A stretch of 56,585 nucleotides of DNA from an uncultured Mycoplasmatota bacterium (GCA_949527715.1 CATEWF010000002.1:1-56585); one strand, 5' to 3'; positions 7,504 through 15,631 are shown, counted from the stretch's first letter. The notes: generated by a model not told the origin, from the sequence alone. Numbers and translations are program-made.

Positions 7504-7680
7504 TTATTTAATTGATAATTTTAGACCTTGTATAAACTGAGCATACAATAATTCTCTTCTTTTATTCTTATCATATGTTTCATTTTTTAATTCTTCTTCT
7601 ATTTTATCAGATAATTCATTTACTTTTTCGATAACTTTATTTTTATTAAAATCATCACTATAATGATAAATAGTATTCAT
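7504..7680 (-). CDS. 58-aa unknown protein
   Basis: ATG at 7680-7678 and TAA at 7506-7504 give a 58-residue product (starts MNTIYHYSDDFNKNK, ends QFIQGLKLSIK). It fits exactly between the neighbouring genes, ten bases after the upstream stop, and continues the same strand and operon. It predicts a single charged helix followed by a short amphipathic segment. No domain recognised. Placement and size support a real gene. Confidence 0.6.
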   Translation of the reverse strand: MNTIYHYSDDFNKNKVIEKVNELSDKIEEELKNETYDKNKRRELLYAQFIQGLKLSIK

Positions 7681-7690
7681 TTACAAAAAA

Positions 7691-8887
7691 TTATGCTTTA
7701 TTTATAGAAGTTGAGCCATATAAACCATTTTTTCTAACTAAACTTTCTTTATCACCAAATAAGGGTACATCATATTGATAATTACCAACAGATGAAGTAG
7801 AAGTCGTTTCATCAATGTCTTTATCTTTTTCGTATGAAAATATAGGTTGTGAATATTGTCCAGAAGAAATGGCACTTGTAGTTCCACTCATACATCCATC
7901 ACCTTCTTCATTCATCTCCTGTGTATTTTCAGGTACATTACGCTCAAAAATTTTTATATACAAATTTCTTAATTTTCTATCAAAATTCTTTTTAGGAACT
8001 TTATATTTTACTTGCATAGTCGCTACCTTATCTTCTCCATTTTCATCTTTATCTACAATACGTTCATTTTTTCTAAGTAAATCATTTGATTTTAAAATGC
8101 CAATAAGCCTACTTCTTGAATAACCGTTATTAGATAATATAAGAGGAACTTTTGCATTAACAGGATCAACTAATAAATCATGTAAAAACTTCTTAATCGA
8201 AGTAAAAAATTTATATTCAGTAACTTCTATTTCCTTATTAATGTTATTAAATATTTCTTCGTTTATAACGATAACTTTTCGATTTATATTTTCATTACGA
8301 ATCGGTTTTACAATAAAATTATCATCATCCAACATTAATCTTCCCTTTGTAATTAAATTAACGACTTTAATCGGATTAATTTTATGAGAAATAGCATAAT
8401 CTCTGATTGCTTTCATTGCTTGTGTCAAATATACATTACTTTCATTAGGAAATAGTTTCCTAACTTCAGTACCTAAATTGTACATTTTTTCTTCAGCATT
8501 TTGATATGTCTTGCTCGTCTGGTTATCACTCTTTCTAAAAATTCTATTGTTTGGATTTACTTTTTGTCCTTTTAAATTTAAAGGTACATCTGTACTATAC
8601 CCAACTAATGTTAAATCTCCATTTTCGTCCTTACGAATGTCGATACGATTCTGTTGTTCATCAGAATATACTTGTGTTCTACCAAATACCTTTTTTTTAT
8701 TTGTTAAACGAGCAATAATATCATCCATTTTTTGAAAGTTTCCATTGGCAGCCTTAAAAATACATTCTAACGCTTGCAATAAAGAGAATTGTTTCATTTG
8801 CAAATTAATCCAATCTCTCAATGCAAAGCATTTGCTTCTACTTTTTTGACAATATTCTCTTAATATATTTTCAGTATCTTTTTCCAT
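7691..8887 (-). CDS. Unknown 398-aa protein with duplicated C-terminal Gly/aromatic motif
   Basis: The first about 300 residues are helical and charged (for example FKAANGNFQKMDDIIARL near residues 43-60, and a basic helix KKNFDRKLRNLYIKIFER near 298-316). The last about 60 residues hold two imperfect copies of one motif: TSAISSGQYSQPIF (about residue 340) and TSTSSVGNYQYDVPLFG (about 365-380), separated by an acidic linker. Such repeated short C-terminal tags are typical of peptides that dock on a large partner. No enzymatic motif or membrane segment. A structural or assembly role is inferred only from its neighbours. Confidence 0.7.
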   Translation of the reverse strand: MEKDTENILREYCQKSRSKCFALRDWINLQMKQFSLLQALECIFKAANGNFQKMDDIIARLTNKKKVFGRTQVYSDEQQNRIDIRKDENGDLTLVGYSTDVPLNLKGQKVNPNNRIFRKSDNQTSKTYQNAEEKMYNLGTEVRKLFPNESNVYLTQAMKAIRDYAISHKINPIKVVNLITKGRLMLDDDNFIVKPIRNENINRKVIVINEEIFNNINKEIEVTEYKFFTSIKKFLHDLLVDPVNAKVPLILSNNGYSRSRLIGILKSNDLLRKNERIVDKDENGEDKVATMQVKYKVPKKNFDRKLRNLYIKIFERNVPENTQEMNEEGDGCMSGTTSAISSGQYSQPIFSYEKDKDIDETTSTSSVGNYQYDVPLFGDKESLVRKNGLYGSTSINKA

Positions 8888-8891
8888 AATA

Positions 8892-9089
8892 TTACAAATT
8901 ATTTTTCCAGAAACCTCGTTTATTATACATCATTTTAAAAAAATCTTCCATCACGTTAGAAACGATTTTTTTAACCTCTTTTTCAATCTCATTTCTTCTA
9001 ATATAAGAATTCAATTTATCAGAAATCATTGAATTTATATCTTGTTTGGTTATTTCTTCTTTGATGATTTTTTGTAAATTTTCATTCAC
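8892..9089 (-). CDS. 65-aa helical protein, GTG start
   Basis: The only start in frame that gives the full-length product is GTG at 9089-9087; the nearby ATG at 9085 is in another frame and gives a very short peptide. The product (QKIIKEEITKQDINSMI, then a basic helix RRNEIEKEVKKIVSNV) is a predicted long amphipathic helix or coiled coil. It is the first gene after the terminator at 9150-9176, and an AT motif (9114-9127) lies just upstream. Function unknown. Confidence 0.6.
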   Translation of the reverse strand: MNENLQKIIKEEITKQDINSMISDKLNSYIRRNEIEKEVKKIVSNVMEDFFKMMYNKRGFWKNNL

Positions 9090-9113
9090 GTTTTTACTTA
9101 ATAAACTGTTTAT

Positions 9114-9127
9114 TTATATATAAATAT
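9114..9127 (-). promoter_or_regulatory. AT motif upstream of the 9089 operon (candidate phage-specific promoter element)
   Basis: ATATTTATATATAA on the - strand, 24 bases before the GTG start. It is identical to the core of the 17-base motif at 5089-5105 and 49748-49764. In such AT-rich DNA, chance matches are possible. Confidence 0.3.
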
Positions 9128-9149
9128 TAAGTTAAATAATAAAAAATAA

Positions 9150-9176
9150 AACGTGATAATTAAATATTATCACGTT
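9150..9176 (-). terminator. Intrinsic terminator
   Basis: A perfect 11-bp stem (AACGTGATAAT 9150-9160 with its complement 9166-9176) and a 5-base loop, followed on the - strand by TTTATTTTTTATT. It ends the 13613-9180 transcript. Confidence 0.85.
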
Positions 9177-9179
9177 AAA

Positions 9180-9278
9180 CTATAACTTCTTATTTTTATC
9201 TTTGCCGCTTAAAATTGAAGCATATCCATATAAAAATAATACTATAAACATTATTAAACCAAAATAAATATCAGCCAT
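9180..9278 (-). CDS. 32-aa single-helix membrane peptide
   Basis: ATG at 9278-9276, TAG at 9182-9180. The product MADIYFGLIMFIVLFLYGYA plus a short basic tail (SGKDKNKK) is one transmembrane helix with a positive cytoplasmic end. It follows the upstream stop by three bases and precedes a strong terminator by three bases, which supports it being the last gene of the operon. Single-helix phage peptides like this often act on the host membrane; no family is assigned. Confidence 0.55.
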   Translation of the reverse strand: MADIYFGLIMFIVLFLYGYASILSGKDKNKKL

Positions 9279-9281
9279 AAC

Positions 9282-9743
9282 TTACGCATTTTTTAACGAC
9301 ATTGGTTTTATGTCCTCGGATGTTTTTAGTTCCGTTATCCAGTTTTTGTAAACACCATTCATTTTATTTAATGTATCTAAAGATTTGTCATTTAAATATA
9401 AAGGACTTGACCATATAAAAATACTTTCAGAAGGCTCTAAAAAACTAAATTGAAACTTCAAATTATTCATACTTGGTATCATTCCACATAATGTAACATT
9501 TCGTGTTTCTGGATAATATAGCATAGGATTTTTAAATCCTTCAAAACTCGCTCCAAATTGTATCTTAGCGGTTTCAATTATGCTATTCATTATTTCGTCA
9601 TCTTTAGTATATGGAACTGCTTCGCCATTATCATTGTCAGATATATCATTTTCATTTAAAGATACAATATCCTTAATTTTTTTTTCATTTAATTCACGTA
9701 AAGCCTTAAATGTATCTTTTAATTCAATATAACTTTTTTCCAT
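9282..9743 (-). CDS. Unknown 153-aa protein
   Basis: A helical N-terminus (KDTFKALRELNEKKIKDIV) is followed by an Asp/Asn-rich linker and a C-terminal half with a beta-rich globular look (MLYYPETRNVTLCGMIPSM, then FQFSFLEPSESIFIWSSPLY). No catalytic motif is visible. It lies in the operon carrying the sigma factor and gp46, upstream of a membrane peptide. Placement suggests a non-structural or regulatory phage protein. No family recognised. Confidence 0.65.
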   Translation of the reverse strand: MEKSYIELKDTFKALRELNEKKIKDIVSLNENDISDNDNGEAVPYTKDDEIMNSIIETAKIQFGASFEGFKNPMLYYPETRNVTLCGMIPSMNNLKFQFSFLEPSESIFIWSSPLYLNDKSLDTLNKMNGVYKNWITELKTSEDIKPMSLKNA

Positions 9744-9758
9744 AAAATTTACAAAAAA

Positions 9759-10145
9759 TTAAATATCATATATTTGACCCATCCAATTATAACCAAACAT
9801 ATCCGTAGTAGTTTGCTGTTTTTTCTTACAATTACAAGTTTTTTTGACAGGCTCTTCAATTTTAGTCATTTTAACACTTTCTGTTTCTTCGTTTTCTTGT
9901 TCCATTTGTGGTTCATTCACTTTTATCTCCACATCAGCACAATCCGTAGTTTTATCTTCTTCTTTGTTATCTTTCTCTACGTCAGTATTTTCTTCTTCAA
10001 CGATAGAATTTTCTACGATTTCATTATCTACATTAGTATCTTCTATGACTTCCTTTATCGTTTCTACTACTTCTATTGTTTCAACAGGTTTTTCTACAAT
10101 TACTTCTGTTTCTTTAACATCTTTATTTTTTTTACCTTTTGCCAT
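9759..10145 (-). CDS. Acidic low-complexity protein with C-terminal CNCKK motif
   Basis: Residues 1-95 of 128 are almost entirely Val, Glu, Thr, Ile and Asp (for example VETIEVVETIKEVIEDTN), with very low complexity. The last about 30 residues carry a distinct tag, KTCNCKKKQQTTTDMFGY, ending GQIYDI. The CNCKK phrase matches the N-termini of the small proteins at 308 and 34682. The acidic body could mimic DNA or bind a basic partner. The antisense strand also reads open because of biased codons, but the sense frame fits the operon. Confidence 0.65.
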   Translation of the reverse strand: MAKGKKNKDVKETEVIVEKPVETIEVVETIKEVIEDTNVDNEIVENSIVEEENTDVEKDNKEEDKTTDCADVEIKVNEPQMEQENEETESVKMTKIEEPVKKTCNCKKKQQTTTDMFGYNWMGQIYDI

Positions 10146-10179
10146 TTTCTTTTAAAAATATATTTTATTATAAATAGTC

Positions 10180-10884
10180 TTATCTTAAAGATTTAAATAC
10201 TTCAATTTCTTCATCCGAATATGTTAATGCTTTACATTTCAATTTACTTAATGCTGTATCTTTAATTTGTCGTACTCTTTCATTTGTTAAATGCATACAT
10301 TTTCCTACTTCATCAAGAGTCATTTCTTTCCCGTCATTTAGGCCATAGAATAATGTGAGTATTTTGATTTCTCTTTCATGTAAACACTTTAATAAATCAT
10401 CAACGGCATCTCTTCTACCTTGTAAATTATTTATTTTTTCTTCAAAATCTTCATTTACTAAATTTAATTCTTTATCAACGTCTTTACAGTTATCAATAAC
10501 ATAATCTTCATAATTTATAACTTCTGTATTTCTATTATATGTTTCTATACATTCATTAATTGAATTTTTAATCCACCAAACCGCATATGAGATAAATTTT
10601 ATATTCTTATCACCATCGAACTTAGTAGCAGCGTGTAATAAACCCATATTTCCTTCAGAAATAATATCCGCAAATGGTACATTACTATTTCTATAGTTCT
10701 TCGCAATATTAACTACAAATCTCAAGTTATGATACACCAAATCATTTAAGGCTTCTCTATCACCTTGTTTAATACGTACTGAAAGTTCTTGTTCTTCCTT
10801 TTTACTTAGTTTTCTTATATTTTGTATTTCTCTAAAATAAGAATCTAACTCTTTTATATATTCATATCCAATATTCTTACGCAT
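10180..10884 (-). CDS. Phage sigma-70 family factor (regions 1.2-2.4 and 4, region 3 missing)
   Basis: The 234-residue product starts with a region 1.2-like helix (ELDSYFREIQNIRKLSKKEE), then region 2 (LVYHNLRFVVNIAKNYRN, NMGLLHAATKFD, and the 2.3/2.4 words FISYAVWWIKNSI), ending about residue 115. Region 4 (about 165-220) carries an HTH, MTLDEVGKCMHLTNERVRQI. The spacer is short and acidic; region 3 is not recognisable. It resembles Bacteroidota RpoD, which also begins close to region 1.2. It should bind host core RNA polymerase and redirect it, probably to late promoters, like T4 gp55, though gp55 lacks a normal region 4. It is read from the gp46 operon. Confidence 0.92.
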   Translation of the reverse strand: MRKNIGYEYIKELDSYFREIQNIRKLSKKEEQELSVRIKQGDREALNDLVYHNLRFVVNIAKNYRNSNVPFADIISEGNMGLLHAATKFDGDKNIKFISYAVWWIKNSINECIETYNRNTEVINYEDYVIDNCKDVDKELNLVNEDFEEKINNLQGRRDAVDDLLKCLHEREIKILTLFYGLNDGKEMTLDEVGKCMHLTNERVRQIKDTALSKLKCKALTYSDEEIEVFKSLR

Positions 10885-10906
10885 CCGTTCCCATATATTC
10901 TATGTT

Positions 10907-13288
10907 TTATTTAGTTTCTACTATTGTACTTACATTATCTGACTTTGTAACAGTAATAATACTATCGTGGTAATCTACTAATGTCGTATCATGACAAATA
11001 TGTAAAATGAAATCATAATTAGTTAAGACCCTTTTATATAAAGTCATAATATTTTCCATATTATCTGAACTAATGCCTGACAATACTTCATCCAGTACAA
11101 TTAAATTAGGTTTAGCAATATTAGCAATATTACCTAATGCACAACGTAATGCTAAAGATGATATTGTGGCTTCAAACCCAGAAGCACAAGTGCTCAAATC
11201 CAATTTTTTACCATCTCTTATTAAATCAAGACATACTTTATTATCATCAGATATAGATAAAATTACATCAAAATCACATAAACCGCTTAGTAAGTGTTCA
11301 ATTTCATTATTAATTATTGGCAAAGAACGTTTTAATACCAATTTAATAATACCATTTTTGCCTACTAACTGTTGATAAATATTCCAATTTCTAATAAGTC
11401 GTTCTTCTTCGGTCAATTTTTTTATTATAACATTACGTTTATTGATTTCTTCATCATATGTCTTGATTTCACTCTTTAATGACTGAATTTCTCTAATTGT
11501 TTGTTCTTTTAAAGAAGTTTCAGTTTTAATTTGTTCATCAAAAACTCTTATGTCTTTATCAATTTCATTATTTATAAGAATGTTTTCCTTATTTTCTTCA
11601 AATTCAGTTAATTTTCTCTTACAATCTTCTATTTTTAACTTAATATTATCAATAGTTACTTTAACAGCACTCATTTTTAATTTTAAGTTATTTAACTTCT
11701 CCAAATCAGACTTATTTTTTTCTAAAGCAAGGATTTCATTCTGTATATTATCAATATTTGTTTTATTTATCACACCTTCATTAATATATTCGTTAATTTT
11801 AACATTAATATCATTAATAAATGTGTCTTGTTCATTGATATCAATAGTATGTCCGCAATTAGGGCATATTTTTTCCTCTTTTATCCTATTAATGCGATTA
11901 ATTTCATTCTTTTGAGAAGTAATCAATCCTTTAAGTTCACCATTACGGCTTTGTAATTGAGATAACTGATTACGTTTATCCAAATAACACTGATTATCAA
12001 ATGATACATCCTTTAAAATCGCATATTCTTCTTTCATTTGCGACATTTGTGAACGTTTAATTTTCAATTCATCTTCAAACGCAGATAAATTACTCTCTAC
12101 TGTCTTAATATTAAATGTTATATTTTCTTTAATTTCTTTTTTCTTAGAAAGAGTGGCAATTTTATCCGTATTTTTTTTCTGAATTAAAATTTCAATCTCT
12201 TTTTCTTTTAATTCTAGTTCACTAATCTTCTTAGTATTACCCATTATAACAGTTTTATAATCTTCTATCTCATTAGATAGAGTTTTTTTATCATATTTGT
12301 TAGATAACAACTTAGGTAATACACTTGTTTTATAATAGTCTTTTGTTATTTTATCTTTATCTTCAAGAGTTACTAACCCTAACCATTTAGAAAAAAGTTT
12401 TCCTTTATCGGTTTGACCCATTCTTAACAAATCACCAAGAGTATACGCAGTTGCTGAAATTACTAAATTAAAATCGTCAACACTACCAACGGTTTCACGA
12501 ATTATGTTATTTGTTTGTGTATTGCTTTCCGCTTCACAATTCTCAATTAATTCATACTCACCATTAATTAACTTAAAATATTCAACTTTTTGTTTAGGTT
12601 TACTCTTACTTGTTCTCTTATTTAAAGAAGGTCTTGTTATAGTTCTTCTGATTACGTAATCAATACTATCAATCTCAATACATACCTCAACTTTTACCTC
12701 AGTTTCATCTTGTAAGTAAATATTAAATACACTATCAAGTGTTGGTGATTTATCTGCTTTTCCGAATAATGCAAATCGTAATAAATCAATCGCAAATGTA
12801 GTTTTACCACATTGATTTTCTGGGAAACCATTCAATAACACAAGTCCATTTAACTTACTAAAATCAAAAAAATTACCTTTTCCATATGAAAGATAATTAT
12901 CCCATTTTACATATTTAAATTTATATTCTTTATGCTTAGAATAAGAATTGAAATCAACAAAAGAATTTATCGTATTATCTATGTCATAAATTTCATCAAG
13001 ATTTACATCTTCAATCTTCTGTATTTCAATCAATTCTTTCATTAACTTTTGTTGAAACTCTGGTTTTTGTAAATTCGTAGTTATTTCATCCGTTAATGAA
13101 ATTTTATTTCCATTTTTATCAACTGTTATTGGTTTAAAATTAATTTCAATATTCTTTAAAGGAACACCATATTTACTTGATATTTCTTGTTTTAATGCTT
13201 TCTTTTTCTGCTCATTATTATCAATTTGAAGCATCTCTAAATCGAAAACAAGTCTATCTGTTGGTAATACGCTAACATTATTAATCAT
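10907..13288 (-). CDS. sbcC: Recombination nuclease subunit gp46/SbcC/Rad50-like ATPase
   Basis: The 793-residue product is a Rad50/SMC-type ABC ATPase. Walker A is NGFPENQCGKTTF (about residues 148-160), followed by two long coiled-coil arms, the zinc hook CPNCGH (about 475), the ABC signature region LSTCASGFEATISSLALR (about 695-712) and Walker B LIVLDEVLSG (about 730-739). With the gp47/SbcD nuclease it should process DNA ends for recombination-dependent replication. An extra about 125 residues precede the ATPase core, which normally begins with a 'wxNyLSYG'-type strand; here that word (KWDNYLSYGKGNFFDF) starts near residue 128. Its partner is on the opposite strand 2.3 kb away. Confidence 0.94.
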   Translation of the reverse strand: MINNVSVLPTDRLVFDLEMLQIDNNEQKKKALKQEISSKYGVPLKNIEINFKPITVDKNGNKISLTDEITTNLQKPEFQQKLMKELIEIQKIEDVNLDEIYDIDNTINSFVDFNSYSKHKEYKFKYVKWDNYLSYGKGNFFDFSKLNGLVLLNGFPENQCGKTTFAIDLLRFALFGKADKSPTLDSVFNIYLQDETEVKVEVCIEIDSIDYVIRRTITRPSLNKRTSKSKPKQKVEYFKLINGEYELIENCEAESNTQTNNIIRETVGSVDDFNLVISATAYTLGDLLRMGQTDKGKLFSKWLGLVTLEDKDKITKDYYKTSVLPKLLSNKYDKKTLSNEIEDYKTVIMGNTKKISELELKEKEIEILIQKKNTDKIATLSKKKEIKENITFNIKTVESNLSAFEDELKIKRSQMSQMKEEYAILKDVSFDNQCYLDKRNQLSQLQSRNGELKGLITSQKNEINRINRIKEEKICPNCGHTIDINEQDTFINDINVKINEYINEGVINKTNIDNIQNEILALEKNKSDLEKLNNLKLKMSAVKVTIDNIKLKIEDCKRKLTEFEENKENILINNEIDKDIRVFDEQIKTETSLKEQTIREIQSLKSEIKTYDEEINKRNVIIKKLTEEERLIRNWNIYQQLVGKNGIIKLVLKRSLPIINNEIEHLLSGLCDFDVILSISDDNKVCLDLIRDGKKLDLSTCASGFEATISSLALRCALGNIANIAKPNLIVLDEVLSGISSDNMENIMTLYKRVLTNYDFILHICHDTTLVDYHDSIITVTKSDNVSTIVETK

Positions 13289-13289
13289 T

Positions 13290-13613
13290 TTATTTACTTT
13301 TTAATTGTCTTCTAGAACGGTTATTATTTGTATTTTCTTCTTTTACGTTTACTTCATTTTTTTCTTCTATAATAATTTCTTGTTTTTCAATTCTTTCATT
13401 TACTACAATCGGGGGGTCTATCTTTTTATTAGTTTTTTCGACCTCTTTTTCAACATTATTGTTTTTAAGAGTGTTTAAATCCCCATATTTATCAATAAAA
13501 AATTGTTCTCTGATTTTATTAACAAGATAATCATTTAATTCAAGGTTATTTATCTTACAAAACAAATCAATATCTCTAAATAATTTATCTTGTATTTCTA
13601 TTTCATAAATCAT
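13290..13613 (-). CDS. Unknown 107-aa protein, first gene of the gp46/sigma operon
   Basis: A short N-terminal domain (residues 1-42: IYEIEIQDKLFRDIDLFCKI, then LELNDYLVNKIREQF) could be a ribbon-helix-helix-like beta-alpha-alpha fold, followed by a disordered Glu/Asn/Lys tail ending RSRRQLKSK. It is driven by a perfect host-type promoter 23 bases upstream and ends one base before the gp46 gene. As the leading gene of a regulatory operon, a small DNA-binding regulator is possible. That is inference; the fold match is weak. Confidence 0.65.
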   Translation of the reverse strand: MIYEIEIQDKLFRDIDLFCKINNLELNDYLVNKIREQFFIDKYGDLNTLKNNNVEKEVEKTNKKIDPPIVVNERIEKQEIIIEEKNEVNVKEENTNNNRSRRQLKSK

Positions 13614-13635
13614 ACCTTTATAATTTTATTTAATA

Positions 13636-13666
13636 CAAATATACAAATTTATATAGTGAATACAAA
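13636..13666 (-). promoter_or_regulatory. Bacteroides-type promoter for the gp46/sigma operon
   Basis: On the - strand, TTTG (13666-13663), 19 bases, TATATTTG (13643-13636), an exact consensus match. The start codon lies 22 bases downstream of the -7 box. Confidence 0.85.
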
Positions 13667-13683
13667 ATAAAATTAAAACAAAA

Positions 13684-13705
13684 ATTGCCAAGTTTCCTTG
13701 GCAAT
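13684..13705 (-). terminator. Intrinsic terminator for the primase gene
   Basis: A perfect 9-bp stem (ATTGCCAAG 13684-13692, complement 13697-13705) with a 4-base loop, followed on the - strand by TTTTTGTTTTAATTTT. It starts five bases after the primase stop and lies just upstream of the next promoter. Confidence 0.9.
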
Positions 13706-13710
13706 CTATA

Positions 13711-14727
13711 TTAAGCAATAAACTGTAAATCATATTCATCTATTTTTTCTGCTTTCCTCAATAAATCTAAAATTCCATTTACTCCAAAATCTTCATATAT
13801 TTTAGAGGCATCATACCCATCTTGACATTCAACAACCCTAATTCTATTTTTTAATACATCCCTATCAAGAAACTTATATATCCGTCTGGCATCACTAATA
13901 GCATCGTCATCCAATAATATGTTTACATTTGCTTTAGCATTCCTTAATAATGTTTCATATAAAGTAAAATCTTCATTTAACATTTTACCAAGTAAGGGTA
14001 TCGAATTTGGAACGACCATATGGTCAAATACACCCTCAACAAGTGTAACATTCTCATACCAATTAATTAATTTTTCATTAAAAATAAATTTAGTCTTACT
14101 TATCTTAGGATTTTTATATCTTATCATGTTTTTGTCATTGCCATAATAACGTCCAACCCAATAATTCAAATCACCATATTGATTGTATGATGGAATTATT
14201 ATCCTGTTTCTCATAACTGGGTTTTTTGCATCATCACCAATATAACCTAACTTATAATTTTTAATAAAAAAATCATTTAAACCACGTTTCTTAATATATT
14301 CATATGCTTCCAGTGATTTTTCGTCTTTCTCATCAATAGGTTTATAACCATATGGTAAAGTGATTTCTTCTATATCATCAACAAAATCATCAGTAAAACT
14401 ACTACCACCATATAAACTATATAAAGAACTTTCTTTTATATTTCTTACGATGTCATAATATTCTTTTAATATTTTAGCATTACCATATTTTTTTATTAAA
14501 CTAGAAATTTTACCTCTCATCCCATCAGTTTCGCCACACACCCAGCATTGATAAACACCTTTTTCGACATTTACTTCCAAATTGTACTTTCCATCACTTT
14601 CGACAAATTTCCGTTCAGCACAACACGGGCAACAAAATTGCATCTGCGAATCAGTTACACCATTTTTAGGCTCTCCCAGAAATGTAGATAAGAGCATCCC
14701 AATTTCACTTATTCCATTTTCGAACAT
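13711..14727 (-). CDS. DNA primase (zinc-finger + TOPRIM), DnaG/gp61-like
   Basis: The 338-residue product has an N-terminal zinc-binding domain with ligands C33, C36, C61 and C64 (CPCC then CWVCG), then a basic linker and a TOPRIM catalytic core with the acidic motifs LVEGVFD (about 230) and ILLDDDAISDARR (about 272-284). It has no C-terminal helicase-binding DnaG-type domain, which is consistent with short phage primases such as T4 gp61. It would lay RNA primers for the phage replisome alongside the DnaB-like helicase at 40295. It has its own promoter and terminator, so it is a single-gene transcription unit. Confidence 0.92.
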   Translation of the reverse strand: MFENGISEIGMLLSTFLGEPKNGVTDSQMQFCCPCCAERKFVESDGKYNLEVNVEKGVYQCWVCGETDGMRGKISSLIKKYGNAKILKEYYDIVRNIKESSLYSLYGGSSFTDDFVDDIEEITLPYGYKPIDEKDEKSLEAYEYIKKRGLNDFFIKNYKLGYIGDDAKNPVMRNRIIIPSYNQYGDLNYWVGRYYGNDKNMIRYKNPKISKTKFIFNEKLINWYENVTLVEGVFDHMVVPNSIPLLGKMLNEDFTLYETLLRNAKANVNILLDDDAISDARRIYKFLDRDVLKNRIRVVECQDGYDASKIYEDFGVNGILDLLRKAEKIDEYDLQFIA

Positions 14728-14772
14728 TTCATTTAAGTATGAATAAATTAATCAATAAATCATTTTCAAATG

Positions 14773-14803
14773 CAAATATATGATATTTTTTTCATATAAC
14801 AAA
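14773..14803 (-). promoter_or_regulatory. Bacteroides-type promoter for the primase gene
   Basis: On the - strand, TTTG (14803-14800), 19 bases, TATATTTG (14780-14773), an exact consensus match, 45 bases before the primase start. It lies between the stop of the RuvC-like gene (14819) and the primase. Confidence 0.85.
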
Positions 14804-14818
14804 ATTTAAAAATATAAT

Positions 14819-15574
14819 TTATTCTAAATTAAGTCTTTTATCTATTCGTTTACCCCATACTTCTATTGTATAATCAATATATTTATCAAACATTTTAACA
14901 TCTTTGATTAAAGGTTCCATGTGATCATCATGTTTTAGTTTATTAATATAACCAAGCACACAAACCAATGAGTCTGAAGCATCAAAATTTTCAGTCTTTA
15001 AATCATCATTCTTGTCATAAATCCAATTTATATCAGGATACAGTTCTACAATTTTATTCCACAAAATATATTTTTTAGCACAAGAAAACGGATATTCACC
15101 AAATAACACTAAATCATTATTCTTCAAAGCATTTTTATATTTGGACAAACTATACATCTCATCTTTTTTATTGTATTTACGCACTCCTAACAATTCTGGG
15201 AAAGCATACTTTCTTGCATCGTATGACGAAATATATTTTGGAATAATACCAGTCGCTTCATAAATTGATTGTGAAATCATTCCATTGAATTTCATTAAAG
15301 TATTAACAGTTACCGAATTTTGTGAACTAGGTAATGGTTCTTCGATAACAATATCTGTAACTCCCCAACTAGTTACTTTGTCTTTTATAAAAGTTTCCTT
15401 AAATAAATTACTCTTATAAAACAAGGCATCAGTTCCTTTATAATTTTTATTTTGCTTCATTTTGACATAATGAACGTATAGTACTTTAGTTTCTTCGCCA
15501 TCATATGAAACAACAGAAGTACCAAGACAAGCAGTTGATATATCTAATCCTAAAATAATTCTCTTTTTATCCAT
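14819..15574 (-). CDS. RuvC-like Holliday junction resolvase/RNase H-fold nuclease
   Basis: The 251-residue product begins with an RNase H-fold first strand carrying the catalytic Asp (ILGLDISTACLGTS, D11). A second acidic strand is IVIEEPL (E78/E79) and the C-terminal helix carries NFDASDSLVCVLG (D198, D201). This D-E-D-D layout is that of RuvC and related resolvases. It would cut branched DNA made by UvsX/gp46-47 recombination before packaging. It is longer than bacterial RuvC (about 170 aa) because of a 60-residue insertion before the last motif. It is divergently transcribed from gp47/SbcD with overlapping promoters. Confidence 0.88.
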   Translation of the reverse strand: MDKKRIILGLDISTACLGTSVVSYDGEETKVLYVHYVKMKQNKNYKGTDALFYKSNLFKETFIKDKVTSWGVTDIVIEEPLPSSQNSVTVNTLMKFNGMISQSIYEATGIIPKYISSYDARKYAFPELLGVRKYNKKDEMYSLSKYKNALKNNDLVLFGEYPFSCAKKYILWNKIVELYPDINWIYDKNDDLKTENFDASDSLVCVLGYINKLKHDDHMEPLIKDVKMFDKYIDYTIEVWGKRIDKRLNLE

Positions 15575-15582
15575 AAAAAATT

Positions 15583-15613
15583 TTTGATTTAATTATTAAA
15601 TATAGTATATTTG
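15583..15613 (+). promoter_or_regulatory. Bacteroides-type promoter for gp47/SbcD
   Basis: TTTG (15583-15586), 19 bases, TATATTTG (15606-15613), an exact consensus match on the + strand, with the ATG at 15632. It overlaps the opposite-strand promoter at 15597-15628. Confidence 0.85.
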
Positions 15614-15628
15614 GAATAAAAACTCAAA
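15597..15628 (-). promoter_or_regulatory. Promoter for the RuvC-like gene, overlapping the divergent gp47 promoter
   Basis: On the - strand, TTTG (15628-15625), 20 bases, TATATTTA (15604-15597), one mismatch in the -7 box. The start codon is 22 bases downstream. Confidence 0.65.
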
Positions 15629-15631
15629 ATT

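Noticed and set aside
9774-10196. Open frames on the + strand opposite the acidic low-complexity gene
   Set aside because: They are mirror images of GAA/GTT-rich codons on the - strand, giving Phe/Ser/Tyr-rich nonsense; the operon and promoter are on the - strand.
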